DNA of 13,404 nucleotides, taken from an uncultured Clostridia bacterium (GTDB lineage Bacteria; Bacillota; Clostridia; Oscillospirales; Butyricicoccaceae). Positions 1-7,624 of this stretch are shown piece after piece; positions within the stretch are counted from its first letter, which is position 1, and every line of letters starts with the position of its first letter. The position numbers and the translations under genes are program-made. The DNA lies in contig CAJUJQ010000086.1 in the NCBI GenBank assembly GCA_910586575.1, positions 1 to 13,404 on the forward strand, given 5' to 3'. Below the pieces are notes generated by a model, which saw only the letters and a list, made by a program, of their open reading frames with translations, ran no database searches and was not told the DNA's origin.

Positions 1-72
1 AAGGCTAACGATGACTACTTTGTTCACAATTTGTTTACTCGTTCAAATACCCTGGTTCGGTCGATGATAGAC

Positions 73-101
73 TTGCAAAAGCGCAAAAAATGTGGTATAA
101 A
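73..101 (+). promoter_or_regulatory. Sigma-A type promoter of the aminotransferase gene
   Basis: A -35 box TTGCAA (73-78) and a -10 box TATAAA (96-101) are separated by 17 bases, and a TG one base before the -10 box makes it an extended -10. Transcription would start near 108, giving an untranslated leader of about 30 bases before the ATG at 139. This placement also argues against any start codon upstream of the promoter. Confidence 0.7.
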
Positions 102-138
102 CAGTAATAGGAATTTTGTAATGCGAAAGGAGAATACG

Positions 139-1440
139 ATGAAACCATATGCGGAAAGGACAAGGGAGGAACTGGAAAGCCTGAAGCTCCAGCTGAAGTC
201 AGAATATAGGGACTATCAAAGCAAGGGCCTGAGCCTGAATATGGCAAGGGGTAAGCCCTGCACAGATCAGTTGGATTTATCTATGGGGATGATGGATGTA
301 CTGAGCAGCGATGTTGATTTGACTTGCGAGGATGGCACCGATTGCCGGAATTACGGTGTTCTGGCTGGAATCACAGAAGCCCGGGAGCTCATTGGTGACA
401 TGATGGAGAATCCCGCCGAGTGTATTATTATTTATGGAAATTCAAGCTTAAATGTCATGTACGATACCATTTCTCGATCGATGACTCACGGTGTTATGGG
501 AAACACCCCCTGGTGTAAATTGGATAAAGTGAAATTTTTGTGCCCTGTTCCGGGGTATGACCGGCATTTCGCGATTACCCAGTATTTTGGCATTGAGATG
601 ATCAACGTACCCATGACGTCCTCAGGACCGGATATGGATATGGTGGAGACGCTGGTAAGCTCTGATGACACCATCAAGGGCATCTGGTGTGTTCCTAAAT
701 ATTCCAACCCGCAGGGGATTTCCTATTCGGATGAAACGGTACGGCGATTTGCGCGGCTTAAGCCGGCGGCAAAGGATTTTCGTATCTATTGGGACAATGC
801 CTACGGCGTTCACCACCTGTATGACTGGGATCAGGATCATCTGATCGAGATTCTGGCTGAATGCAAGCGGGCCGGGAATCCAGATTTGGTTTATAAATTT
901 GCTTCTACCTCGAAGATCAGCTTTCCCGGCTCTGGGCTAGCGGCCATCGCCACCTCTCCCAACAATATGGAGGACATCAAGGCCCAGCTGGCCATCCAGA
1001 CCATTGGTCATGACAAGGTGAACCAGCTGCGCCATGTGCGGTTTTTTAAGAATATTCATGGTTTGGTAGAACATATGCGCCTGCACGCGAATATACTGCG
1101 CCCTAAATTTGAAATGGTGATCAACACCCTGGAGCAGGAGCTGGGCGGCCTGGGAATTGGAACCTGGACAACTCCGAAAGGCGGTTACTTTATTTCTTTT
1201 GATTCCTTGGACGGCTGCGCAAAGCAGATTGTAGCCAAAGCAAAAAAAGCCGGTGTAGTGATGACCGGAGCGGGTGCGACCTATCCCTATGGCAAGGACC
1301 CCAACGACAGCAATATACGAATTGCACCCACTTACCCTTCTCTGGAAGATTTGCATACGGCCATCATGATCTTTACGCTTTGCGTGAAGATGGTGTCCAT
1401 TGACAAGTTATTGAGTGTCACCCCGGAAAATGACTCGTGA
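139..1440 (+). CDS. Class I PLP-dependent aminotransferase (aspartate/alanine type, subgroup 1c-like)
   Basis: A predicted cytosolic 433-residue fold-type I aminotransferase that should move an amino group between an amino acid (probably aspartate or alanine) and a 2-oxo acid. Visible active-site features are NPQG (190-193), Asp219 in WDNAY (contact to the pyridine nitrogen), the PLP lysine Lys259 in STSKISFPG, and Arg394 in SNIRIAPTYP, which would bind the substrate carboxylate. The N-terminal MARGKP and overall length fit the family that includes Corynebacterium AspT (Pfam Asp_aminotransf, formerly Aminotran_MocR). The ATG at 139 is chosen over the longer frame from 31 because AAAGGAG lies 6-7 bases before it and the promoter lies inside the longer frame. 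Exact substrate cannot be read from sequence. Sampled stretches are less GC-rich than the genes right of the tRNA, hinting at a different origin. Confidence 0.85.
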   Translation: MKPYAERTREELESLKLQLKSEYRDYQSKGLSLNMARGKPCTDQLDLSMGMMDVLSSDVDLTCEDGTDCRNYGVLAGITEARELIGDMMENPAECIIIYGNSSLNVMYDTISRSMTHGVMGNTPWCKLDKVKFLCPVPGYDRHFAITQYFGIEMINVPMTSSGPDMDMVETLVSSDDTIKGIWCVPKYSNPQGISYSDETVRRFARLKPAAKDFRIYWDNAYGVHHLYDWDQDHLIEILAECKRAGNPDLVYKFASTSKISFPGSGLAAIATSPNNMEDIKAQLAIQTIGHDKVNQLRHVRFFKNIHGLVEHMRLHANILRPKFEMVINTLEQELGGLGIGTWTTPKGGYFISFDSLDGCAKQIVAKAKKAGVVMTGAGATYPYGKDPNDSNIRIAPTYPSLEDLHTAIMIFTLCVKMVSIDKLLSVTPENDS

Positions 1441-1488
1441 GGAAGCGCTGATTCAATGCGTCTGCGGCATTTCCCGTAATCTCACCTT

Positions 1489-1518
1489 GCGCCCGAGCGG
1501 CTGTAACCGTTCGGGCGC
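1489..1518 (+). terminator. GC-rich hairpin after the aminotransferase gene
   Basis: GCGCCCGAGCGG (1489-1500) pairs with CCGTTCGGGCGC (1507-1518) over 12 base pairs with one G-U wobble and a six-base loop. It lies 49 bases after the aminotransferase stop. No clean T-run follows, so it is either a weak terminator or a transcript 3' end stabiliser. Confidence 0.45.
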
Positions 1519-1570
1519 ATATACTAAGAATTTGTATTTGTGAGGCTCAATGGGGTATGGATAGGAGCTG

Positions 1571-1762
1571 GTGCTGACGCTTTTCCACAGATCTCTTGGC
1601 GATATCCTCCAATCGGGGGACGATGTGAAAACGGTACAGGAAAACCTTGGGCATCATACCGCAGCGTTCACGCTGGATGTATACGGGCATGTTACCGAGA
1701 AGATGAAACAGCAGTCAGCCGACCGGATGCAGGTATACAGAAACACCATTATAAACCTGTAA
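1571..1762 (+). pseudogene. C-terminal remnant of a tyrosine recombinase (integrase)
   Basis: About 60 residues resemble the catalytic C-terminus of integrases from conjugative and phage elements. DVKTVQENLGHHTAAFTLDV is followed by YGHV, giving the LGH box and the nucleophilic tyrosine in LDVYGH, then a typical KMKQQSADRM helix. The part that should precede it, the HxLRHT box with a catalytic His and Arg, is missing or scrambled (FHRSLGDILQSG), and nothing upstream resembles the catalytic core or the arm-binding domain. It cannot be an active recombinase. It ends about 115 bases from the 3' end of tRNA-Gly, a common target for such integrases. The left limit of the remnant is uncertain because homology fades around 1590-1610, possibly through a frameshift. 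Confidence 0.75.
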
Positions 1763-1841
1763 CGGGTAAAACAAAGGGTATAAGCATATTAACAGCGACA
1801 ATATCATAACTAAATTTGAATATAAACCGCGCAAAGCAAAC

Positions 1842-1878
1842 AAAACCCCGCAGCCGCAGAACGGCCACAGGGTTTTTT
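1842..1878 (-). terminator. Rho-independent terminator of tRNA-Gly
   Basis: Read on the minus strand directly after the encoded CCA, AAAACCC pairs with GGGGTTTT and an inner GCCG pairs with CGGC. The T-rich end of the second arm provides the uridine tract. It is placed to end both a tRNA-only transcript and any read-through from gatB. Confidence 0.8.
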
Positions 1879-1952
1879 TGGAGCGGATGAAGGGAATCGA
1901 ACCCTCATAGCCAGCTTGGGAAGCTGGAGTTTTGCCACTAAACTACACCCGC
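1879..1952 (-). tRNA. tRNA-Gly, anticodon CCC
   Basis: The minus strand folds into a full cloverleaf. The acceptor arm GCGGGTG pairs with CATCCGC with one G-U wobble. The anticodon stem CCAGC/GCTGG encloses loop TTCCCAA, giving anticodon CCC, which reads GGG glycine codons. The T arm contains GGTTCGATTCCC. Discriminator T and an encoded CCA follow (1879-1881). It has its own consensus promoter upstream and a terminator immediately downstream. The gene lies after gatB in the same direction, and its 3' end faces the integrase remnant. Confidence 0.97.
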
Positions 1953-1963
1953 GAACATGATAT

Positions 1964-1992
1964 ATTATACATGCTCGAGGAAGTTTTGTCAA
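1964..1992 (-). promoter_or_regulatory. Perfect consensus promoter of tRNA-Gly
   Basis: On the minus strand TTGACA (1987-1992) and TATAAT (1964-1969) match the sigma-A/sigma-70 consensus at all 12 positions with an optimal 17-base spacer. The predicted start is only about five bases before the mature tRNA 5' end. It sits 31 bases after the gatB stop codon, so the tRNA is expressed independently of the amidotransferase operon. Confidence 0.92.
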
Positions 1993-2022
1993 GTAGCAGA
2001 CGTAAATTTTCCGAAAAACCGG

Positions 2023-3453
2023 TTACAGCTTTGCAAGCTCAGTGGCAATCAGCTTATTAATCATCTGCGGATTGCCCTGGCCCTTGGAGGCCTTCATACA
2101 CTGTCCGACCAGGAAGCCGGTGACATTTTTGCCCGCCTTGAAGTCGCTGACAGCCTTTTCGTTCTTGGCGAGCACGTCCTGAACAATCGCCAGGATTGCG
2201 CTCTCATCCGAAACCTGCCTGAGTCCCAGACGTTCCACAATCTGTTCCGCAGTCTCGTCGGTCTCGAACAGCTGCACCAGTACCTTTTTTCCCGCGTTGC
2301 CCGAAATCGTCCCGCTGTCAATCAGGCTGATCAGGTCAACCAGCTTGTCCGCAGTCAGCGCGGTGTCCTCCAGATTCTTTTCGGTGTCATTCAGATACTT
2401 CGAGATATCGGAGAGAATCCAGTTGGCGGCGGCCTTGGGCTTGACACGGCCCGAAGCGGCGGCTTCGTCAAGCATAGTGGCTTTGGCGAAGGAGTCGGAC
2501 AGCTGACGTGCTTCCATGGCGGTCATGCCGTATTCGTTCAGGTAGCGCTCATAGCGGCTGACCGGCAGCTCGGGAATTTCCGAACGGATGCGTTCGAGCC
2601 AGGCGTCGTCGATCTCGACGGCAATCAGGTCGGGGTCGGGGAAGTAGCGGTAATCCTGCGCGTCCTCTTTGGTGCGCATGACGGTGTTTTTCATCTTGAC
2701 ATCGTCCCAGCGGCGGGTTTCCTGCTGGACGGTGCCGCCCGCTTCGACGAGATCAATTTGACGCTTGACCTCATAGTCAATCGCGCGGACCGCGCCGGAA
2801 AAGGTGTTGACGTTCTTCATTTCGACGCGGGTGCCCAGCTCGGCCGAACCCCACGGGCGGATGGAAACGTTGATGTCACAGCGGATGGAGCCTTCCTCCA
2901 TCTTACAGTCGCAAATATCGAGATATGACAGGGTGGTCTTGATGGTTTCCAGGAATTCCTTGGCCTCGGCGGACGAGCGCAGGTCGGGGCGGGTGACCAT
3001 CTCAATCAGCGGCACGCCGCAGCGGTTGAAGTCTACGACCGTACCGTCAATTTCCTCATGCAGCAGCTTGCCCGCGTCCTCCTCAAAGTGGATACGCTCC
3101 AAACGGCAGCATTTTTTCTCACCGTCTACATAGAAGTAAACTTCGCCGTTTTCGCAAATCGGCACGTCAAACTGGGAAATCTGGTATGCCTTAGGCAAAT
3201 CGGGGTAGAAATAATTCTTACGGTCGGCCTTGCAGACCTGGTTGATGGTGCAGCCGGTGGCAAGCCCCATCTTGGCCGCGTAATGCACGACCTGGCGGTT
3301 CAGCACCGGCAGCGCGCCGGGCATACCAGTGCAGACCGGGCAGGTATTCCGGTTGATGCCCGCACCGAACTTGGCGGGGCAGCTGCAATAAATCTTGCTC
3401 TTGGTGGACAGCTCCGCGTGCACCTCGAGGCCGATGACTGCTTCGTATTTCAT
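2023..3453 (-). CDS. gatB: Asp-tRNA(Asn)/Glu-tRNA(Gln) amidotransferase subunit B
   Basis: A 476-residue GatB, the tRNA-binding and kinase-like subunit of the cytosolic GatCAB complex. It phosphorylates the misacylated Glu-tRNA(Gln) or Asp-tRNA(Asn), which is then amidated with ammonia from GatA. The N-terminus has the conserved IGLEVHAEL with Glu10 and His12, followed by a CxC...CxxC zinc site (Cys23, Cys25, Cys38, Cys41) and VCTGMPGALPVLN. The C-terminal third is the helical YqeY-like tail domain that holds the tRNA elbow. Length is normal for the family. The start ATG has an AAAGGAGG site that overlaps the gatA stop codon, so the two are probably translationally coupled. It is the last gene of gatC-gatA-gatB, and no clear terminator separates it from tRNA-Gly. 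Confidence 0.98.
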   Translation of the reverse strand: MKYEAVIGLEVHAELSTKSKIYCSCPAKFGAGINRNTCPVCTGMPGALPVLNRQVVHYAAKMGLATGCTINQVCKADRKNYFYPDLPKAYQISQFDVPICENGEVYFYVDGEKKCCRLERIHFEEDAGKLLHEEIDGTVVDFNRCGVPLIEMVTRPDLRSSAEAKEFLETIKTTLSYLDICDCKMEEGSIRCDINVSIRPWGSAELGTRVEMKNVNTFSGAVRAIDYEVKRQIDLVEAGGTVQQETRRWDDVKMKNTVMRTKEDAQDYRYFPDPDLIAVEIDDAWLERIRSEIPELPVSRYERYLNEYGMTAMEARQLSDSFAKATMLDEAAASGRVKPKAAANWILSDISKYLNDTEKNLEDTALTADKLVDLISLIDSGTISGNAGKKVLVQLFETDETAEQIVERLGLRQVSDESAILAIVQDVLAKNEKAVSDFKAGKNVTGFLVGQCMKASKGQGNPQMINKLIATELAKL

Positions 3454-3468
3454 GGCTGTTCCCTCCTT

Positions 3469-4935
3469 TTACAGTGGCGCGATGATGTTGCGCAGGCCGC
3501 TGGCCTGTTCAAACGCGAGACCGGCGTTCATCAGCTTCTGCTCGCCGAAGCGCGGGCCAATCAGCTGCATGCCGATGGGCAGCTTGTCTGCGTCGAAGCC
3601 GCAGGGCTGCACCAGCGCGGGCAATCCGGCGATGTTGATAGAAACCGTGCAGATATCACCGGCGTACATTTCAAGCGGATTGGTCGTGCGTGAGCCGATT
3701 TCATAGGCGGTAGTGGGCGCAACGGGGGTCAAAATCACATCACATTTTTCAAAGGCGCCAGCGAACTCGGCGCGGATTTTGCGCTGAGCGGCGCGGGCTT
3801 TCTTATAGTAAGCGTCATAGTAACCGGACGACAGCACATAGGTGCCGAGCATGATGCGGCGCTGTACCTCATGGCCGAAGCCCTGGGAACGCGACTTCAC
3901 GTAAATATCAAGCAGCTCATCGCAGCCCTCGGCGCGGAAGCCGTACTTCACGCCATCAAAGCGCGCCAGGTTCGAGGACGCTTCCGCCGACGACAGAATG
4001 TAGTAAATCGGCAGCGCGTACTCGACCAGCGGCAGCGAAATTTCGAACACCTCCGCGCCAAGCGCCTTGTAGGTTTCGGCGGAGGCAAGCACACTCTGGC
4101 GCACCTCATCCGAAATGCCCGCGCCAAAATATTCCTTGGGCAGGCCGATGCGCAGGCCCTTCATATCAGCATTCAGGTTTGCGCGAAGTGAGCCTTCAAA
4201 AGGCGTCTGTACTGACGTAGAGTCATGCGCGGGGTCATAGCCGGTCACGGCGTCCATCAGCATCGCGGCGTCCTCAATGGTACGCGCGAACGGGCCGATC
4301 TGATCCAGCGAGGACGCAAACGCAATCAGGCCGTAGCGGGAAACCGCACCATAGGTGGGCTTCAGCCCGACTACGCCGCAGAAAGACGCGGGCTGGCGGA
4401 TGGAGCCGCCGGTATCCGACCCAAGCGACAGCGGGACCTCGCCCGCGGCGACGACGGCGGCGGAACCGCCGGAGGAACCGCCGGGCACATGGCCCAGCCC
4501 GTGCGGGTTAAGGGTATTTTTCATAGCGGAGTTTTCGCACGAGGAACCCATTGCGAACTCGTCCATATTGCATTTACCGGTAATAACCGCGCTGCTCGCG
4601 GCGAGCTTTTCCATAACGGTCGCGTTATACGGCGGTACAAAATTATACAATATTTTGGAAGCGCATGTCGTCAACAGGCCCTTGGTGCAAATATTATCCT
4701 TAATTGCAATGGGCACACCGGCAAGCGCGGGGAGCTGCTCCCCAGCGGCGCGCTTTTCATCGACTGCCTTTGCGGCGGCAAGCGCCTGCTCCCCGGCAAC
4801 GGTAATATAGGCGCCGACCTTCCCATCCACGGCGGCGGTTTTATCGAGTGCCGCCTGGGCAAGCTCCACCGCGCTGATTTCCTTATCAGCCAGCATTTGA
4901 GACAGCTCGGCGGCTGTCCTGCTCATCAATTCCAT
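3469..4935 (-). CDS. gatA: Asp-tRNA(Asn)/Glu-tRNA(Gln) amidotransferase subunit A (amidase)
   Basis: A 488-residue amidase-signature enzyme that releases ammonia from glutamine and channels it to GatB. With the ATG at 4935 the Ser-cisSer-Lys triad falls at Lys79 (AIKDNICTKG), Ser154 (PGGSSGGSAA) and Ser178 (DTGGSIRQPA). As I recall, this is the numbering of the S. aureus enzyme, which supports this start. A GTG at 4944 lies inside the AGAGGTGG ribosome binding site and is unlikely; an ATG at 4926 is too far from it. The gene is 15 bases from gatC and 15 from gatB. The ribosome binding site sits in the short gap after the gatC stop. Confidence 0.97.
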   Translation of the reverse strand: MELMSRTAAELSQMLADKEISAVELAQAALDKTAAVDGKVGAYITVAGEQALAAAKAVDEKRAAGEQLPALAGVPIAIKDNICTKGLLTTCASKILYNFVPPYNATVMEKLAASSAVITGKCNMDEFAMGSSCENSAMKNTLNPHGLGHVPGGSSGGSAAVVAAGEVPLSLGSDTGGSIRQPASFCGVVGLKPTYGAVSRYGLIAFASSLDQIGPFARTIEDAAMLMDAVTGYDPAHDSTSVQTPFEGSLRANLNADMKGLRIGLPKEYFGAGISDEVRQSVLASAETYKALGAEVFEISLPLVEYALPIYYILSSAEASSNLARFDGVKYGFRAEGCDELLDIYVKSRSQGFGHEVQRRIMLGTYVLSSGYYDAYYKKARAAQRKIRAEFAGAFEKCDVILTPVAPTTAYEIGSRTTNPLEMYAGDICTVSINIAGLPALVQPCGFDADKLPIGMQLIGPRFGEQKLMNAGLAFEQASGLRNIIAPL

Positions 4936-4950
4936 CAAATCCACCTCTTT

Positions 4951-5244
4951 TTATTCTACGACTCTGGGAACGCTCACGCCGCCCGCCTCGAAGGTGGGGG
5001 CATTGGGCGCAATCAGCTGATCGGGCGTGAACACGGTAACGGGCACATCCTCGTGGAACGCGTTTTTGCGCTCGGTATCGATTACGTCGTCAATATTGTC
5101 GAGCTGAAGCTCCTGGAGCTTATCGACCATACCGACGATGCCCTGCATATCCTCGGCCAGCCGGTCAAAAATGCCGCCTGTCGAATCCAGCCGCGCAAGC
5201 ACGGCGATATGCTCAATTTCCTGTCTGGTGATTGCCAATTTCAT
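4951..5244 (-). CDS. gatC: Asp-tRNA(Asn)/Glu-tRNA(Gln) amidotransferase subunit C
   Basis: A 97-residue GatC, the small belt-like subunit that wraps the GatA-GatB interface and stabilises the complex. The start of the family motif is clear (ITRQEIEHIAVLARL), and the C-terminal half has the usual acidic region and a conserved FHEDVP-type segment. It is the first gene of the gatCAB operon. The ATG at 5244 is only two bases from a strong AAAAGGAGG site. The in-frame TTG at 5238 has an eight-base spacing and would give MAITRQEIEH, which matches typical GatC N-termini as well, so the true start may be 5238. Confidence 0.96.
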   Translation of the reverse strand: MKLAITRQEIEHIAVLARLDSTGGIFDRLAEDMQGIVGMVDKLQELQLDNIDDVIDTERKNAFHEDVPVTVFTPDQLIAPNAPTFEAGGVSVPRVVE

Positions 5245-5266
5245 TTCCTCCTTTTAATACCCTCAT

Positions 5267-5401
5267 CGCCTCCGCAGCGGGCGCCAGAGGGCGCTGCCCT
5301 CTGGACTCCTGCGCCTCCGCAGCGGGCGCCAGAGGGCGCTGCCCTCTGGACTCCTGCGCCTTCGCGGCGGGCGCCAAAGGGCGCTGCCCTCTGGACTTCC
5401 G
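5267..5401. repeat. Three tandem 45-bp repeats with an internal hairpin
   Basis: Three head-to-tail copies begin at 5267, 5312 and 5357 with an exact 45-base period. Each has CGCCTCCGCAGCGGGCGCC followed by CCAGAGGGC-GCT-GCCCTCTGG, a 9-bp inverted repeat with a three-base loop. Copies 1 and 2 are nearly identical; copy 3 has several substitutions, for example CCAAAGGGC. They sit in the ligA-gatC spacer. The open frame across them on the minus strand, with repeated RGQRPLAPAA, is a product of the repeats. A fourth relative of the hairpin core lies at 9255-9276. Confidence 0.9.
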
Positions 5402-5423
5402 CAATTTTTTCGAGAAAAAATTG
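5402..5423. repeat. AT-rich inverted repeat next to the tandem repeats
   Basis: CAATTTTTT (5402-5410) and AAAAAATTG (5415-5423) form a perfect 9-bp inverted repeat around CGAG. It follows the third tandem repeat without a gap and looks like part of the same composite repeat. Because each arm ends in a T-run on its own strand, it could work as a weak terminator between ligA and gatC. Confidence 0.6.
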
Positions 5424-5486
5424 AGTAAAAGCTTTATTCCGCCTGCGGGCGGGACGAGGGTTTTCTCATCAATGTGAACGCGCTGT

Positions 5487-5518
5487 GGACGGTCCGCCAA
5501 AAGGACGGCGGACCGTCC
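5487..5518 (-). terminator. Strong 12-bp hairpin downstream of ligA
   Basis: GGACGGTCCGCC (5487-5498) and GGCGGACCGTCC (5507-5518) are perfectly complementary with an eight-base loop. It lies 43 bases after the ligA stop on the minus strand. No T-run follows on either strand, so it may stabilise the ligA transcript 3' end or pause polymerase rather than act as a classical intrinsic terminator. Confidence 0.5.
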
Positions 5519-5560
5519 GGCATCACGCGGCAATGATGATTAGCTGTTTGATGTTATTTT

Positions 5561-7543
5561 TTAAGCCTCTTGTGTCATTTGAATGAATTCTTCTTCGGTC
5601 AGAACCTGAATACCGAGGTCATTTGCCTTTTTGAGCTTGGAGCCTGCGGCCTCCCCGGCTACCACAAAGCTTGTTTTTTTAGATACCGAGCCGGAAGCCT
5701 TGCCGCCCAGCCTTTCAATCAGCTCGGTGGCCTCCTTCCGGGAAAGCGTAGACAGCGTGCCGGTAACAACAATCGTCTTGCCTGCGAACAGGTCGCTTGT
5801 CGCGGTTTTCTCGCCGGTAAAGTTAACGCCCGCTTCGCGCAGCCGCGCAATCAGGTGTTGGGACTGCTCCTGCTCCCTCCACTGGACAATCGATTGGGCT
5901 GTTGTCGCGCCAATGTCGCGGATTTCGGTCAGCTCCTCCTCGGTGGCTGCCAACACCGCGTCCAGGCTGCCGAAGTGGTTAGACAGAATTTTTCCTGCCT
6001 TTTGCCCGACGTGGCGGATGCCGAAGGCAAACAGCAGCCGGGATAAATCGCGGGTCCTGGAATCCGCGATGCTGTCCATCAAATTTTTAGCGGACTTTTT
6101 GCCCATGCGATCCAGCTGCTCGGCCTGGCCGGCTTCCAGCGAATAGAGGTCGGCGGCGGACTTAACCAGCCCAGCGTCAATCAGCCCCTGCAAAACCGCC
6201 TGCCCGCAGCCGTCGATATCCATCGCGTCACGCGAGGCAAAATGCATCAGGTTGCGCAGCAGCTGAGCCGGGCATTCCGCACCGGTGCAGCGCATGGCGG
6301 CTTCGTCCTCATCGTCGAGCACGGGCGCGCCGCAGACCGGGCATACGCGCGGCATCTCATAGGGTACGGCGTCGAGGGGGCGCTTGTCCGGGTTCACGCG
6401 CAGGATTTCGGGGATGATTTCGCCGGCTTTGCGCACTAAAACGGTGTCGCCGATACGCACGTCAAGGCTCCGGATAAAATCGCGGTTGTGCAGCGTCGCG
6501 CGGGAAACCGAGGTGCCCGCCAACCGCACAGGCTCCAAAACGGCGTTCGGGGTCAGCACCCCTGTCCGCCCGACGGTAATGACGATATCCTTGAGCAGCG
6601 TTTCTTTTTCCTCCGGGGGATACTTATAGGCAGCGGCCCAGCGCGGGAACTTGGCGGTCGAGCCGAGGACAGCGCGCTGGTCAAAGCGGTTGACTTTGAC
6701 GACAGCGCCGTCGATATCGAAGCCCAGTTCGCCGCGCGTTTCGCCCATGCGGGTGATTTCGGCGCGCACGTCCGCCGGGTCGCGGAACAGCCGGTAAAAC
6801 GGGCTGACCGTAAAGCCCAAAGATTTGAGATAGTCGAGTGCCTCGACGTGGCTGCCGAGCGGCAGCTCGTCGCTGTTCTGAATGTTAAAGCAGAAGATCG
6901 AGAGCCGCCGCGCGGCGGTAATCCGGCTGTCCTTCTGGCGCAGGGAACCCGCCGCCGCATTGCGCGGGTTGGCAAGCAGCGGCTTTTCGGCCAGCTCCAA
7001 CGCGGCATTCAGCTCTTCAAAGACCTGCTTTTTCATATAGACTTCACCGCGTATAATCAAGTGTGGCGGCGCGTTTTCCAGCGTTTGGGGGATATCGGTA
7101 ATGGTGCGCAGGTTTTCGGTGACGTCCTCACCGACCTGTCCGTCGCCGCGGGTAGCACCGCGCACGAAAATGCCGTTTTCGTATTCCAGCGCAACCGACA
7201 GCCCGTCAATTTTCAGCTCGACGGCGTATTCCGCCGCCCCGACAGTCCCTTCCACCCGCTCAAAAAACTCCTGAAGCTCTTCAAAGGAAAAGACATCCTG
7301 AAGGCTTTCGAGGGGGTAGGCATGCTGCACCTTGGAAAATTTTCCCGACGCGGCCCCGCCAACCCGCACCGTCGGCGAATCGGGGTCGGCATACTCCGGG
7401 TGCTCGGCTTCGAGCGCGCGCAGCTCCCGCTGGAGCACGTCATAGTCGAAGTCTGAAATTTCGGGGGCGTCCTCGTTGTAGTATTTTTGGTTGTGGTACC
7501 GCAGCTGCTCCCGCAGCGCGGCAATCCTTGTCAGCGCGTCCAT
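5561..7543 (-). CDS. ligA: NAD-dependent DNA ligase
   Basis: A 660-residue ligase that seals nicks in DNA during replication and repair using NAD. Domains in order: Ia (about 1-65, with YHNQKYY and the DFDYDVL motif); adenylation domain (to about 317) with the AMP-accepting Lys111 in ELKIDG and GATRGDGQVGEDVT; OB fold with TVGRTGVLTPNA; a four-cysteine zinc finger (Cys401, Cys404, Cys419, Cys424); helix-hairpin-helix repeats; and a C-terminal BRCT domain (about 585-660). The ATG at 7543 is chosen because AAGGAG lies seven bases upstream and the residues before it in the longer frame are unlike any ligase and overlap the promoter. The ligA-gatCAB order is common in Firmicutes; here a repeat-filled spacer separates ligA from gatC. 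Confidence 0.98.
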   Translation of the reverse strand: MDALTRIAALREQLRYHNQKYYNEDAPEISDFDYDVLQRELRALEAEHPEYADPDSPTVRVGGAASGKFSKVQHAYPLESLQDVFSFEELQEFFERVEGTVGAAEYAVELKIDGLSVALEYENGIFVRGATRGDGQVGEDVTENLRTITDIPQTLENAPPHLIIRGEVYMKKQVFEELNAALELAEKPLLANPRNAAAGSLRQKDSRITAARRLSIFCFNIQNSDELPLGSHVEALDYLKSLGFTVSPFYRLFRDPADVRAEITRMGETRGELGFDIDGAVVKVNRFDQRAVLGSTAKFPRWAAAYKYPPEEKETLLKDIVITVGRTGVLTPNAVLEPVRLAGTSVSRATLHNRDFIRSLDVRIGDTVLVRKAGEIIPEILRVNPDKRPLDAVPYEMPRVCPVCGAPVLDDEDEAAMRCTGAECPAQLLRNLMHFASRDAMDIDGCGQAVLQGLIDAGLVKSAADLYSLEAGQAEQLDRMGKKSAKNLMDSIADSRTRDLSRLLFAFGIRHVGQKAGKILSNHFGSLDAVLAATEEELTEIRDIGATTAQSIVQWREQEQSQHLIARLREAGVNFTGEKTATSDLFAGKTIVVTGTLSTLSRKEATELIERLGGKASGSVSKKTSFVVAGEAAGSKLKKANDLGIQVLTEEEFIQMTQEA

Positions 7544-7569
7544 GCTCTGCTCCTTAAAATTTTGAAATG

Positions 7570-7592
7570 GAAACCGCGTCCGGCGCGATTTC
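7570..7592 (-). other. Small hairpin in the ligA 5' leader
   Basis: GAAACCGCG (7570-7578) and CGCGATTTC (7584-7592) pair over nine positions with one G-U wobble around a five-base loop. It lies between the -10 box and the ribosome binding site, in a leader of about 55-60 bases. It could affect mRNA stability; no further regulatory logic is visible. Confidence 0.4.
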
Positions 7593-7606
7593 AAACACTT
7601 CTTACT

Positions 7607-7615
7607 ATTATAGCA
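7607..7615 (-). promoter_or_regulatory. Extended -10 promoter of ligA
   Basis: On the minus strand TGCTATAAT combines a perfect -10 box (7607-7612) with the TGn extension (7613-7615). The -35 region at 17 bases, TTTCTA, is poor, as is usual for extended -10 promoters. The start would be near 7600, about 57 bases before the ligA ATG. Confidence 0.75.
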
Positions 7616-7624
7616 AACAAACGG

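Noticed and set aside
31..138. N-terminal extension of the aminotransferase frame
   Set aside because: The segment contains the promoter (-35 at 73, -10 at 96), lacks a ribosome binding site at 31, and adds residues not seen in the family; the ATG at 139 has a proper site.
1957..2928. Plus-strand frame opposite gatB
   Set aside because: Shadow of gatB; composition without recognisable domain and it begins inside the tRNA promoter.
5267..5401. Possible CRISPR array
   Set aside because: The units are contiguous 45-bp tandem copies with no unique spacers between them and no cas genes nearby.
4225..5424. Long plus-strand frame opposite gatA and gatC
   Set aside because: Shadow frame of high-GC coding sequence; the opposite strand carries complete gatA and gatC with all motifs.
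5213..5533. Minus-strand open frame with repeated RGQRPLAPAA
   Set aside because: It is produced by the 45-bp repeats, overlaps gatC, and has no ribosome binding site.
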